From assembly GCF_000153305.1 (NCBI RefSeq), contig NZ_CH724108.1:596349-660348 (forward strand): a stretch of 64,000 nt of DNA. Direction: 5' to 3'. This stretch comes from Oceanicola granulosus HTCC2516 (GTDB lineage: Bacteria; Pseudomonadota; Alphaproteobacteria; Rhodobacterales; Rhodobacteraceae). Below the pieces are notes generated by a model, which was given only the letters and a program-made list of their open reading frames with translations, was not told where the DNA came from and did no database searches. Position numbers and translations under genes: made by a program. The first letter of the stretch is position 1. The number at the start of each line of letters is the position of its first letter. Below, piece after piece: positions 35,670-44,732 of this stretch.

Positions 35670-37484
35670 CTAGCGGTAGCCGCTCTGCCAGTCCATCGCC
35701 GCGAAGACCGGCGCGTAGGCATGCGCCAGCCCGCGCAGCTGCGCGCCCGTCAGCCGGTCGGTGATGTCCCAGCCCTTCGCGGCGACGCCGAGGATGCGGG
35801 GCGCGACCATTGCCTCCATCTCCCGGTCGTGGGTGGTGAATTCGCTCCAGAAGCAGCCCTCCACCCCCTTGATCCGCTCCGCGATGTCCCGTGCCTCGGG
35901 CGGCACGGGCGACCAGGCGATGACGTCCTCCAGCGCGACGAAGGCGGCCCAGGAGGCGCCCCAATCGTCGGGGTCGTCGCTGTGGGCCATGTCGAGGTAG
36001 ACGTGCTGCGCCGGGCTCATGATGACGTCGTAGCCCGCCCGCGCGGCCTCCAGCCCCGGCCCCTGGCCAGACCAGCTCTGCAGCAGCGCCCCGTGGCCGA
36101 TGCCGCCGTTGCTGCCTCGCGCCGCCTCTTCCCAGGCGGCGACGCGGACGCCTCTCTCGGACAGATGTCCGGCGAGCTTCGCCATGGTCCAGCCCGACAC
36201 ATCGTCGGCACTCTCCAGCCCTTCGCGCGCCTTCAGATCGGCCACGGCGGGAGAGCCCTCCCACGCCCCCTCCGGCAACTCGTCGCAGCCCAGGTGCAGC
36301 ATCCCGAGCGGGAACAGGGCGGCGACCTCCTCGGACAGCTGTTCGATCACCGTCCAGAACTGGTCACGCGCCGGATTGAGGACGTTCTCGGCGTATCCCT
36401 GCACGCTGCGCTCCTGTCCGGTATCGGACGGATCGCGCAGCTCCGGCATCACCCGCGCGAGCGCGAGCGCGTGGGCCGGCACCTCGATCTCGGGCAGCAC
36501 GCCGATCTCGAGCGCCTGTCCGTGCGCGACGACGTCCCGCGCCGTCTCGAGGCTGTAGCTGCCCCCCGAGCGCACGCCGCCGCCGAACACGCCGGGGATC
36601 GTCTCGCCCTCGCCCCGGACGCATGTCCGTTTCCAGACATCCGGGAAGCAGGTCACCTCGAGCCGGAACGCCTCGTCGTCCGCGAAGTGCCAGTGGAAGC
36701 GGTTCATCTTGAGCAGCGCCATCAGGTCCATGAGCCGCCGGATCGTGTGGGGCTCGTAGAAGTGGCGCGCGCAGTCGAGGTGCTGGCCGCGCCAGGGGAA
36801 GCGAGGCGCGTCCTCGATGGTGCCGCAGGGCAGGGCGCCGGCATGCGTCGCCTTCAGCGTCAGCAGGCTGATCGCGCCATAGAAGCGCCCGGCCTTCGAC
36901 GAGGCCGACAGCCGCACGCCGCCGCGACTGATCTCGAGCCGGTAGGCCTCCTCGCTCAGCTGGCCGTCGACCGCGACGCTCAGCGGCAGCCCGTCCTCCG
37001 CCAGGAAGGGACCGAGCCCGGTGCGGCGGGCGAGGGCCTCGACATTGTCGAAATGCGCGCTGGCGGACGCGAAGCCGGTAACGGACACCTCACCGCCCGT
37101 CGGCCGCCAGACCGTCACGGGCGGCACGATTTTCAGCTCCGGCGTCTCTCCCGGCGGCAGCACCTCCGGCGTGCGGCCCGCCGCGAGCGCGGGCAGCGGG
37201 ATCGGGCCGTCAGCCGTCCGCAGGTACGCCCCGAGCGGGAGCCAGGCGCGGTTCGCGGGGCGGAAATCGGACAGGTGTTCGAGTTCGACCACGTGTTCCT
37301 TGCCGGCCGACAGGTTCGGCAGCTGTATCTCGCCGTAGCCGCCGCACCGCGCGATATCCTCTCCGCCAGATACCGCGCGGAAGGGCGCCATGAGCGACAG
37401 GCACAGGACCGGCGCCTCGAGCGGGCGGTCGGAGGTGAGGGTGACGGCGATGGTGCGGCCGTCGATACGGGCGTCGAACTTCAT
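35670..37484 (-). CDS. Beta-N-acetylhexosaminidase, GH20 family
   Basis: The 604-residue protein has an N-terminal accessory region (to about 120), a GH20b-type alpha/beta domain (about 125-225) and the GH20 barrel (from FPWRGQHLDCARHF). The catalytic Asp-Glu pair is D401-E402 in HLGCDELPEGAW; the usual HxGGDE is here HLGCDE. HWHFADDEAFRLEV and QSWSGQGPG are other barrel motifs. No signal peptide is visible, so it probably acts on short imported chitooligosaccharides or GlcNAc/GalNAc glycosides in the cytoplasm. Its start overlaps the gntR stop (ATGA). It contains several CGGACA-NN-TGTCCG palindromes. Confidence 0.9.
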   Translation of the reverse strand: MKFDARIDGRTIAVTLTSDRPLEAPVLCLSLMAPFRAVSGGEDIARCGGYGEIQLPNLSAGKEHVVELEHLSDFRPANRAWLPLGAYLRTADGPIPLPALAAGRTPEVLPPGETPELKIVPPVTVWRPTGGEVSVTGFASASAHFDNVEALARRTGLGPFLAEDGLPLSVAVDGQLSEEAYRLEISRGGVRLSASSKAGRFYGAISLLTLKATHAGALPCGTIEDAPRFPWRGQHLDCARHFYEPHTIRRLMDLMALLKMNRFHWHFADDEAFRLEVTCFPDVWKRTCVRGEGETIPGVFGGGVRSGGSYSLETARDVVAHGQALEIGVLPEIEVPAHALALARVMPELRDPSDTGQERSVQGYAENVLNPARDQFWTVIEQLSEEVAALFPLGMLHLGCDELPEGAWEGSPAVADLKAREGLESADDVSGWTMAKLAGHLSERGVRVAAWEEAARGSNGGIGHGALLQSWSGQGPGLEAARAGYDVIMSPAQHVYLDMAHSDDPDDWGASWAAFVALEDVIAWSPVPPEARDIAERIKGVEGCFWSEFTTHDREMEAMVAPRILGVAAKGWDITDRLTGAQLRGLAHAYAPVFAAMDWQSGYR

Positions 37485-38248
37485 GTGTCCTCGAGGCGCA
37501 GTTCAGCAACGAAATCGTAAATGTCGGGGCGGTACAATCCGCGGGTAAACTCGATCGGCCGCCCGCTGGCGAGGTAGCCGGTGCGCTCGATCAGCAGCGC
37601 CGCCGCGCCCTCGGGCAGCGCCATCCTCTCGGCCTCGCGCGCGGCGAGGTTGACCGCGCTGATCCGCTGGAGGGCGCGGTGCGGTGCCGTGCCCGCGGCG
37701 CGCAGCACGGTGTAGAGCGACAGGTCGACGAGGTCGGGGTCGGGGAGGATGTCGGCCGGAAGAGACGACCGCTCCAGCGCCATCGGCACCCCGTCGGCGC
37801 TGCGAAGCCGCTCGATCCGCGCCACCCGCGCCGAGGTCGCGAGGCCGAGCGCCACCGTCTCGTCGGGCGCCGGCGGGAACAGTCCGCGCGCCAGGACCTG
37901 CGAGGTCGAGGTCAGCCCGCGCGCGCGCATGTACTCGGTGAAGGAAGTGAGCGTCGACAAGGTATGTTCGAGCTTGACGGACCCGCGGCGCACGAAGCTG
38001 CCGGCGCCCCGGCGCTGGTCGACCTGACCCGCGGCGACGAGCTTGGTGATGGCGCGGCGGACGGTGACGCGGCTTACCTGCGCCAGTTCGGCCAGCTCGC
38101 GCTCGGGCGGCAGTTGGGCCCCGTCCGCCAGTCGGCCGTCGCGAATGGCGGCGGCGATGTGGTCGTGAAGCTGTTGATAGCGCGGACCGCGCCCGGGACG
38201 GTGCCAGAGCGCGGGCGCGAAGAAGCCAGGGTCAGTCGCGCCGTCCAT
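37481..38248 (-). CDS. GntR-family regulator with a UTRA ligand domain (HutC/NagR type)
   Basis: The 255-residue protein has a winged helix at about residues 20-85 (LPPERELAELAQVSRVTVRRAI) and a UTRA domain from about 100, which in this subfamily binds phosphorylated sugars. AGGAGGTGCGGC precedes the ATG at 38248; the frame stays open 46 codons upstream but runs through the operator region. It is cotranscribed with the hexosaminidase and divergent from the ABC operon. It probably represses both until an amino-sugar phosphate appears, by analogy with NagR/DasR. Confidence 0.9.
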   Translation of the reverse strand: MDGATDPGFFAPALWHRPGRGPRYQQLHDHIAAAIRDGRLADGAQLPPERELAELAQVSRVTVRRAITKLVAAGQVDQRRGAGSFVRRGSVKLEHTLSTLTSFTEYMRARGLTSTSQVLARGLFPPAPDETVALGLATSARVARIERLRSADGVPMALERSSLPADILPDPDLVDLSLYTVLRAAGTAPHRALQRISAVNLAAREAERMALPEGAAALLIERTGYLASGRPIEFTRGLYRPDIYDFVAELRLEDT

Positions 38249-38272
38249 GCCGCACCTCCTATTGCGGCCATA

Positions 38273-38324
38273 TACCAGAGTAGGACCAACTAGCCAAGGA
38301 TGCCGGTTTGGTATGCTAATGGTA
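38273..38324. promoter_or_regulatory. Putative paired operator for the GntR regulator
   Basis: In the 152-bp divergent gap, TACCA-GAGTAG-GACCAA (38273-38289) faces TTGGTA-TGCTAA-TGGTA (38308-38324), whose reverse complement is TACCA-TTAGCA-TACCAA. The two 17-bp units share TACCA-N6-KACCAA and are inverted, 18 bp apart. This fits two binding sites of a dimeric regulator controlling both directions. No clear -35/-10 pair could be picked out. Confidence 0.55.
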
Positions 38325-38400
38325 GCTTTTTTCGCAGAAGGTGTTAACGTGAGCGTGACCGGGAGATTCGCTTCCCCGCCCGGCATGCGCTGGAGGATCC

Positions 38401-39336
38401 GTGGCCGACATCACCGAGACACCCGTCGCCGCTTCCGCACGTCGCGCGCCGATCCGCATGCCGGAGCGGTGGTTCGCGTGGGCGCTCGTCGCACCGGCGA
38501 TGCTGTTCATCGCGGTGATCGTGGCCTGGCCGCTCGCCGAGACCTTCCGCCTCTCCTTCACCGACGCCCGCCTCGGCGGCGAATCCTTCGTCGGCACCAA
38601 AAATTATACCGACCTGCTCGGCAGCAGCCGCTTCCACGACACCATCGTGCGCACGTTCTTCTGGATGTTCGTGTCGGTCAGCCTGAAGCTGGTGCTCGGC
38701 CTGATCGGGGCGACGTTGCTCAACGCCGCGGTGCCGGGGCGGGCGCTGTTCCGCATCCTCGTCATGCCGCCCTGGGTGATCCCGATCGCGATCGGCTGCA
38801 TCGGCTGGCTGTGGCTCTACAACGGCCATTTCGGACTGCTGTCCGGCGTCGCCCAGCGCATCGGGCTGATCGACGGGCCCTACGAATTCCTCGCCTACAA
38901 GACGTCCGCCTTCTATTCCGCCGTCGTCACCGACGTCTGGGTCGGCACGCCGATGGTGACGCTGTTCTTCCTCGCCGCGATGCAGGGCGTGCCGCGCGAC
39001 CTCTACGAGGCGGCCTACGTCGACGGGGCGAGCCGCTGGTACCGGTTCCGCCGCATCACGATCCCGCAGATCATGCCGGTCATCGTGTCGATGGCGCTGC
39101 TCAGCGCGATCTGGACCTTCAACAGCTTCGAGGTGATCTGGATCCTGACCGAGGGCGGCCCGCGCGGCGCCACGACGACGCTCATCGTGGACACCTACAA
39201 GGTCGCCATCGGCAACTACAAGTTCGGCGAGGGCGCCGCGCGGGCGGTCGTGATCGTCGTCCTGCTCGCCATCTTCTCGCTCATCTACCTGTACTTCCTC
39301 GGTAAGGTGAACCGCCACTACGGGAGCGGCAAATGA
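38401..39336 (+). CDS. Sugar ABC transporter permease (MalF type)
   Basis: The 311-residue permease has six helices. Its coupling motif EAAYVDGASRWYRFRRITIPQI (about residues 200-222) is the EAA loop of carbohydrate-uptake permeases. It starts with GTG at 38401 (VADITETP) just after TGGAGG. It overlaps the second permease by 4 bases. With the binding protein and ATPase that follow it would import an N-acetylated amino sugar or its short oligomer, judging from the operon. Confidence 0.9.
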   Translation: MADITETPVAASARRAPIRMPERWFAWALVAPAMLFIAVIVAWPLAETFRLSFTDARLGGESFVGTKNYTDLLGSSRFHDTIVRTFFWMFVSVSLKLVLGLIGATLLNAAVPGRALFRILVMPPWVIPIAIGCIGWLWLYNGHFGLLSGVAQRIGLIDGPYEFLAYKTSAFYSAVVTDVWVGTPMVTLFFLAAMQGVPRDLYEAAYVDGASRWYRFRRITIPQIMPVIVSMALLSAIWTFNSFEVIWILTEGGPRGATTTLIVDTYKVAIGNYKFGEGAARAVVIVVLLAIFSLIYLYFLGKVNRHYGSGK

Positions 39337-40175
39337 TGGACCGGTACTCGAAGCTGCAGCTCGTCGGCATCTATGCCGCGCTGGCGCTGTTCCTGACCTT
39401 CATCCTGCTGCCGTTCGTCGAGATGTTCATGGTCTCGCTGCGCCCGCTCGAGCACCTGTTCTCGACACCCTACCGCTTCTGGGGCGACGATTTCAGCTTC
39501 GAGGCCTACAGCCGGATGTGGCAGACCGTGCCGCTCCTCGGCCGCTACATCCTCAACTCGATCTATATTTCCGGCATGGTGACCCTCATCACGATGATCT
39601 TCGTGGTGCCCGCGGCCTATGCCTACGCGCGCCTGGATTTTCCCTTCAAGAACATGAGCCTCGCGATCTTCCTCGGGGTCAACATGTTCACCGGCGCCGT
39701 GCTCCTGATCCCGCTTTACCGGGTTCTGCGCACGCTCGGGCTGCTCAACACCTACTGGTCGATGATCGTGCCCGGCGTGGCGTTCCTGATCCCGACGGGC
39801 ATCTGGCTCCTGAGGTCGTACCTTGAGAAGATCCCGCGCGAGCTGGAGGAGGCGGCGTATGTCGACGGCGCGAGTCGGCTCTACACGCTGCGGCGGGTGG
39901 TCCTGCCGCTCGCGGTGCCGGGGCTCATCGTCGTCGGTGTGGCGGTCTTCATCGGAGCTTATGCACAGCAGTTCCTCTTCGCGATCACGTTCAACCAGAC
40001 TCGGGAGTACCAGCCGCTCCCGGCGGGAATATACGAGTTCATCGGTTACCAGGACGTTACCTGGAACGAGATGATGGCGGCCTCTCTGACGGGGGTGCTG
40101 CCGGTCATGGTCATCTTCCTGTTCCTGCAGAAATACCTGGTCGCCGGTCTGACCGCGGGGGCGGTGAAGGAATAA
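39333..40175 (+). CDS. Sugar ABC transporter permease (MalG type)
   Basis: The 280-residue permease partners the previous one. It has six helices and the EAA loop ELEEAAYVDGASRLYTLRRV near residues 168-187. The start (ATGATG) overlaps the upstream stop by 4 bases, so the two subunits are translationally coupled. The binding-protein gene begins 29 bp later. Confidence 0.9.
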   Translation: MMDRYSKLQLVGIYAALALFLTFILLPFVEMFMVSLRPLEHLFSTPYRFWGDDFSFEAYSRMWQTVPLLGRYILNSIYISGMVTLITMIFVVPAAYAYARLDFPFKNMSLAIFLGVNMFTGAVLLIPLYRVLRTLGLLNTYWSMIVPGVAFLIPTGIWLLRSYLEKIPRELEEAAYVDGASRLYTLRRVVLPLAVPGLIVVGVAVFIGAYAQQFLFAITFNQTREYQPLPAGIYEFIGYQDVTWNEMMAASLTGVLPVMVIFLFLQKYLVAGLTAGAVKE

Positions 40176-40204
40176 CCAAATGTTCATAAACAGGGAGTAA
40201 GAAA

Positions 40205-41416
40205 ATGAACGGACTGAAGACATTGGGGATCACGGCGATTCTCCTCGGCGGCAGCGGGCTGTCGGCGAGCGCGCAGGAGCTGCACTTCATCATGTGCGGC
40301 GGCGAGGTGCGCGAGGCGGATCAGAAGGTGATCGACGAGTTCACCGCGAGCCGCGAGGGGGTGACGGTGAACATGGAGGCCGTGCCGTGGGGCACGTGCC
40401 AGGACAAGTCGCTCACCCTCGCCGCGGCGGGCGATCCGCCGTCGATCGCCTACATGGGCTCGCGCACGCTGCGCCAGCTCGCCAACAACGACCTGATCGT
40501 GCCGGCCCAGATCCCGGCCGATCTCGAGACCGCCTACCAGCCCGGCGTGCTCGACACGGTCACGATCGAAGGGACTCGCTGGGGCTATCCGCACGCCTTC
40601 TCCACGAAGGCGCTCTACATCAACTGCGACCTCGTCGAAGAGGCCGGAGCGGAATGCGTCGCGCCCCAGACATGGGACGAGATGATCAGTCTTGCCGAGA
40701 CGGTGCGCGACAACACCGAAGCTGCCGGTGTCGGCCTCGCCGGCAAGGACTTCGACAACACGATGCACCAGTTCCTGAACTACCTCTACTCCAACGGGGG
40801 CACGGTGATCGACACGCAGTCCGGCGAGAACATGCTGGATTCGCAGCAGACCCGCGAGACGCTCGAGTTCTACGGACGGCTCGTCGATGTCGCGCAGGAA
40901 GGCCCGACCGCCTGGGAGCGCGACCAGCTGCGCGACCTCTTCAACGACGGCCAGATCGCGATGTACGTGCAAGGTCCTTGGGGTCGCGGTCAGCATAACG
41001 AGGACATTGACCAGCTCGTCGTTCCGATCCCGGCCGGGCCGAGCGGCGAGGCGGGAACGATTCTGATCACCGACAGCCTCGTCGTCTTCAAGGGCACCGG
41101 CCATGAAGACCTGGCCCACGAACTCGCCCAGGCGCTGGCGACTGGCGAGGCGCAGTACGATCTCGATCAATCCTGGGGCCTTACGCCGATCTTCAAGTAC
41201 GAAGAGCTCGGAATGGAGGACACCTTCTACAAGGACGACCCGTTCTGGCAGGTCTTCGTCGACGGCATCGCCACCGGCGGACCGGAGCCGCTGGTGGAAG
41301 ACTTCAAGTCGCTGCAGTCGGTGTTCACCAACATGGTGCAGGGGGTGATCCTCGAGGACGACAGCGTCGAGAACCTCGTCACCATCGCCGGCGAAGAGCT
41401 CGACGAGGCCCTGTGA
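40205..41416 (+). CDS. Periplasmic sugar-binding protein of the amino-sugar ABC importer
   Basis: The 403-residue protein has a signal peptide (MNGLKTLGITAILLGGSGLSASAQ) and the family-1 extracellular solute-binding fold (ADQKVIDEFTASREGVTVNM, YMGSRTLRQLANNDLIVP, GPWGRGQHNEDIDQLVVPIP). It would capture the sugar in the periplasm. It is the third gene of the operon, between the permeases and the ATPase, and is followed by a strong hairpin that could raise its mRNA level. The ligand is inferred from the neighbouring Nag-type enzymes. Confidence 0.9.
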   Translation: MNGLKTLGITAILLGGSGLSASAQELHFIMCGGEVREADQKVIDEFTASREGVTVNMEAVPWGTCQDKSLTLAAAGDPPSIAYMGSRTLRQLANNDLIVPAQIPADLETAYQPGVLDTVTIEGTRWGYPHAFSTKALYINCDLVEEAGAECVAPQTWDEMISLAETVRDNTEAAGVGLAGKDFDNTMHQFLNYLYSNGGTVIDTQSGENMLDSQQTRETLEFYGRLVDVAQEGPTAWERDQLRDLFNDGQIAMYVQGPWGRGQHNEDIDQLVVPIPAGPSGEAGTILITDSLVVFKGTGHEDLAHELAQALATGEAQYDLDQSWGLTPIFKYEELGMEDTFYKDDPFWQVFVDGIATGGPEPLVEDFKSLQSVFTNMVQGVILEDDSVENLVTIAGEELDEAL

Positions 41417-41424
41417 TCACGAAC

Positions 41425-41448
41425 GGGCGGGCCTCTCTCGGCCCGCCC
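41425..41448 (+). promoter_or_regulatory. Intra-operon hairpin after the binding-protein gene
   Basis: GGGCGGGCC (41425-41433) and GGCCCGCCC (41440-41448) form a 9-bp all-GC stem with loop TCTCTC, starting 9 bp after the stop codon. No T-run follows. Such hairpins after binding-protein genes usually block 3' exonucleases, so that the binding protein is made in excess over the ATPase. Confidence 0.6.
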
Positions 41449-41467
41449 GCCACCAAGGATGGAGCCG

Positions 41468-42565
41468 ATGGCGACACTGGAATTGCAGAACATTTCCAAG
41501 AGCTTCGGGCAGGCGAAAGTGCTGCACGATATCGATCTTGCGATCCGTGACCGGGAGTTCGTGGTGTTCGTCGGGCCCTCGGGCTGCGGCAAGTCGACGT
41601 TGCTGCGCATCGTCGCCGGGCTCGAGGAGGCGACACAGGGGCGGATCGTCATCGGCGGCAAGGATGTCAGCCGGGCTCACCCGCTCGATCGCGGCATTTC
41701 CATGGTTTTCCAGTCCTACGCGCTCTACCCGCACCTGAGCGTGTTCGAAAACATCGCCTTTCCGCTGCGCGTCGCGAAGTTGCCCGAGGCGGAGCTGAAG
41801 CGGAAAGTCGGACAGGCGGCCGAAATCCTGCAGCTGACCGACAAGCTGCAGCTGAAGCCCGGACAGCTGTCCGGTGGCCAGCGCCAGAGGGTCGCGATCG
41901 GGCGGTCGATCGTCCGCGAGCCGCGGGTGTTCCTGTTCGACGAGCCATTGTCCAATCTTGATGCCGCGTTGCGCGGCGACATGCGCGTCGAGTTGGCGCA
42001 GCTGCATCGAAAGCTCGATGCCACAATGGTTTACGTGACGCACGACCAGGTGGAGGCGATGACGATGGCAGATCGAATCGTCGTCCTGAACGGCGGACGG
42101 GTGGAGCAATTCGGCACTCCGATGGAGCTCTACCATCACCCTGCCTCGAAATTCGTCGCCGGCTTCATCGGACAGCCGAACATGAACCTGCTCCCCGGTA
42201 TCGTACAGGCGACCGATAGCGGCGGCGTGACCGTCGAACTCGCCGGCGGGCCGACCCTGACGCTTCCGGTCGAGCCGCGCGGCCTGTCCGCCGGGGCGCC
42301 CGTCGAGGTCGGGCTGCGGCCAGAGGATCTTGGGCTGGGCGAGGGGCTGCAGATGCAGGTCCGCGTGCTCGAGCGGCTGGGCGGCCAGTCGATCACCTAC
42401 GGCGCGGTGGGTCCGCTCGACAAGGTGTGCGCCGTGCTGCCCGGCGATGCCCCCATCCGCGAGGGCGAGACGATCAGTCTCGCCATCAACACCAACGCCT
42501 GCCACCTCTTTTCCGCCGATGGACAGGTGTCGCGGCGGCTGGCCGCACCGGCGCTCGTCGCCTGA
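41468..42565 (+). CDS. Sugar ABC transporter ATPase (UgpC/MsmK type)
   Basis: The 365-residue ATPase has Walker A GPSGCGKST (about 36-44), the signature LSGGQRQRVAIGRSI (about 134-148), Walker B VFLFDEP and the H-loop VTHDQ. A C-terminal TOBE/OB region follows from about 240, as in MalK/UgpC. The first ATG is at 41459, but the second at 41468 has AAGGA at the right distance and gives the usual MATLELQNISKSFG. A perfect CGGACAGCTGTCCG palindrome lies within the signature-motif codons. Confidence 0.9.
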   Translation: MATLELQNISKSFGQAKVLHDIDLAIRDREFVVFVGPSGCGKSTLLRIVAGLEEATQGRIVIGGKDVSRAHPLDRGISMVFQSYALYPHLSVFENIAFPLRVAKLPEAELKRKVGQAAEILQLTDKLQLKPGQLSGGQRQRVAIGRSIVREPRVFLFDEPLSNLDAALRGDMRVELAQLHRKLDATMVYVTHDQVEAMTMADRIVVLNGGRVEQFGTPMELYHHPASKFVAGFIGQPNMNLLPGIVQATDSGGVTVELAGGPTLTLPVEPRGLSAGAPVEVGLRPEDLGLGEGLQMQVRVLERLGGQSITYGAVGPLDKVCAVLPGDAPIREGETISLAINTNACHLFSADGQVSRRLAAPALVA

Positions 42566-42576
42566 AAGGACCTGAC

Positions 42577-43722
42577 ATGAAGATCGTTACCGCCGGCATC
42601 GGGCTGCGCGCGGGTCATGTGCTGTCGACCCTGCGCGGCGTCATGCCCGAGGCCGACATCGTCGGCTACTACGACCCGCAGCCGACCCACCTCGATATGA
42701 TCGGCACGGACATTCCCGGCTATCCGTCCGTCGAGGCGATGCTGTCGGACACCCAGCCCGACCTGTTCCTCGTCGGCTCGCCCAACAAGTTCCACCTCGA
42801 GCAGATCGAGGCGGGGCTGCGGGCCGGCGTGCCGCGGATCTTCGCCGAGAAGCCCGTCGTGGTGTCCATCGAGGAGACCATGAAGCTGGCCGAACTGCTG
42901 TCCGAATTCGGACAGGAGCGGGTGATGGTCGGCCTCGTCCTCCGCTACTCGCAGCACATGCTCGATTTGCGGGCCGCCATGGACGAGGGCGTGCTCGGCC
43001 CGATCGCGTCGCTCGAGGCCAACGAACACATCGGCCCCTACCACGGGGCGTTCTTCATGCGCGACTGGCGCCGGCGCTCCGACCTGTCCGGCGGCTTCAT
43101 GCTCGAGAAATGCTGCCACGACCTCGACCTCTACAACATGATCACGGACAGCCGTCCGGAAACGGTCGCCAGCATCGGCGGTCGCCGGTCTTTCCTTGCC
43201 GAACACGCGCCCGTTTCCAACGCCGAGTCCGAAATCTTCCACGTGAAGCCCTCGGTCTGGGAGAACGTGGACGATCCGTTCCGCTCCGACGGCGATATCA
43301 TCGACTTCCAGACGGCGATCCTCGGCTACGAGAGCGGCGCCAGCCTCGCCTTCCACACCAACCTGATGGTCCCTGACGAGCAGCGCCGCTTCTGCGTCAT
43401 CGGCGCCCGCGGCATGGCGGAGGGCGATTTCGTCCGCGGCTATCTCAGGATCACGCGGCGCGACGGATCGCGCTATGCCGACCACGACTACACCAGTGGC
43501 GCGCGCGCGGCGCAGGGGGCGCATTACGGCGCGGACGCCATGATGTGCGCCGACATCGCCGCATTCCTGCGAGAGGAGACGGACCGGCTGCCGGTCTCGG
43601 TCGTCGATGCGCTCGAGGCCGGCGTCGCGGCTCTGGCGCTCGACGAGGCCCGGCGCAGCGGCACGGTGGTGGATCTCACCGACATCTGGACACAATTCGA
43701 CGCGTATGGTTTGCGAAAATGA
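42577..43722 (+). CDS. Gfo/Idh/MocA-family oxidoreductase
   Basis: The 381-residue protein has an N-terminal NAD(P)-binding fold, here with GIGLRAGHV in place of the usual GxGxxG, the conserved EKP (FAEKPVVVSIEE, near 92-103) and a C-terminal substrate domain. HDLDLYNMI contains the His/Asp region expected at the active site. Members oxidise or reduce sugar hydroxyls or hydrolyse glycosides through redox. In this operon it may act on an amino sugar, but no known GlcNAc pathway needs such a step. It overlaps the next gene by 4 bases. Confidence 0.85.
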   Translation: MKIVTAGIGLRAGHVLSTLRGVMPEADIVGYYDPQPTHLDMIGTDIPGYPSVEAMLSDTQPDLFLVGSPNKFHLEQIEAGLRAGVPRIFAEKPVVVSIEETMKLAELLSEFGQERVMVGLVLRYSQHMLDLRAAMDEGVLGPIASLEANEHIGPYHGAFFMRDWRRRSDLSGGFMLEKCCHDLDLYNMITDSRPETVASIGGRRSFLAEHAPVSNAESEIFHVKPSVWENVDDPFRSDGDIIDFQTAILGYESGASLAFHTNLMVPDEQRRFCVIGARGMAEGDFVRGYLRITRRDGSRYADHDYTSGARAAQGAHYGADAMMCADIAAFLREETDRLPVSVVDALEAGVAALALDEARRSGTVVDLTDIWTQFDAYGLRK

Positions 43723-44732
43723 CTGAACGTAAACAAGCAGGTGCGCTGATGGCGCGGGAGAGTGCCGAAGCGCCGGCCGTGTTCGCTCGCGCCGCGACGG
43801 CAGATCACCGGGCGGCGCTGGAGCGCACCGGCGTGACGGACTTGCACGCCATCCTGACCATCGCGCGCGGCTCTTCCGACGCGGCCGCCAGCGTCCTCGC
43901 CTACGAATTCATGCGCGAGACCGGCCTGCCGATGACGTCGCTGCCGCCCTCGGTCTTCTCCCTCGGCGAGGGGGTGCGGATGGACGGCACCTTGGCGCTG
44001 CTGATCTCGCAATCCGGTGCCTCGGACGACCTCGTCCGCTCCGCTCGCGGGGCCCGCGCGAAGGGCGGGAAGGTCGTCGCGATCACCAATGCGCCGGCCA
44101 GCGCGGTCGAGGCCGAGGCGGACGCGACCTTGCCGATCGACGCGGGCGAGGAGCGGGCGGTGCCTGCGACGAAAACGGTCATCGGGTCCGTCGGGGCCGG
44201 GATGGCACTGCTCGCGGCGCTGGTCCCGGCCTATGCCGCGCGCGCAACGGCATCCGCCGAAACGCTGCAGAACATAAAGCTCGATCACCCGGAGTCGGCG
44301 CGATTGCAGGCAATATTGCTGCGTGCGCAACATGTGTACGTTATCGGACGCGACACGGGTTTTGGCGCGGCGCAGGAAGTGGCGTTGAAGCTCAAGGAGT
44401 GCTGTGCGCTTCATGCCGAGGCGTATTCCGCCTCGGAAGTGCTGCACGGGCCGCTGCAGTTGGTTAGCAGACAACTGACCGTTATCCTGCTCGATACCGA
44501 GGCCGGCGAGGTTCAGGAGAGCCTGGATACGGCCGAGCAGCGATTTACCGAGAAACGCGCCGATGTCATTCGCCTGCGCCCATCCGACGTCGGCGCACTT
44601 GACTTGACGCCGGCCGCGGCCGCGGCGGCATTGCTGGCCATGATTTACCCCGTCGTTCTTGCCACGGCAGTCGCACTGGGACATGACCCGGACGCACCCG
44701 ATACCCTGTCGAAGGTCACGAGGACCACATGA
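43719..44732 (+). CDS. SIS-domain amino-sugar-phosphate deaminase/isomerase (GlmS-isomerase/NagB-II like)
   Basis: The 337-residue protein has two SIS domains like the isomerase half of GlmS, with no glutaminase part. Motifs include ARGSSDAAASVLAYEF, ISQSGASDDLVRSARGA and KLKECCALHAEAYSASEVLHGP; the last matches the GlmS region carrying the catalytic Glu and His. This architecture is typical of NagB-II, which deaminates glucosamine-6-phosphate. The start overlaps the previous stop (ATGA), and its stop overlaps the second SIS gene. Confidence 0.85.
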   Translation: MTERKQAGALMARESAEAPAVFARAATADHRAALERTGVTDLHAILTIARGSSDAAASVLAYEFMRETGLPMTSLPPSVFSLGEGVRMDGTLALLISQSGASDDLVRSARGARAKGGKVVAITNAPASAVEAEADATLPIDAGEERAVPATKTVIGSVGAGMALLAALVPAYAARATASAETLQNIKLDHPESARLQAILLRAQHVYVIGRDTGFGAAQEVALKLKECCALHAEAYSASEVLHGPLQLVSRQLTVILLDTEAGEVQESLDTAEQRFTEKRADVIRLRPSDVGALDLTPAAAAAALLAMIYPVVLATAVALGHDPDAPDTLSKVTRTT

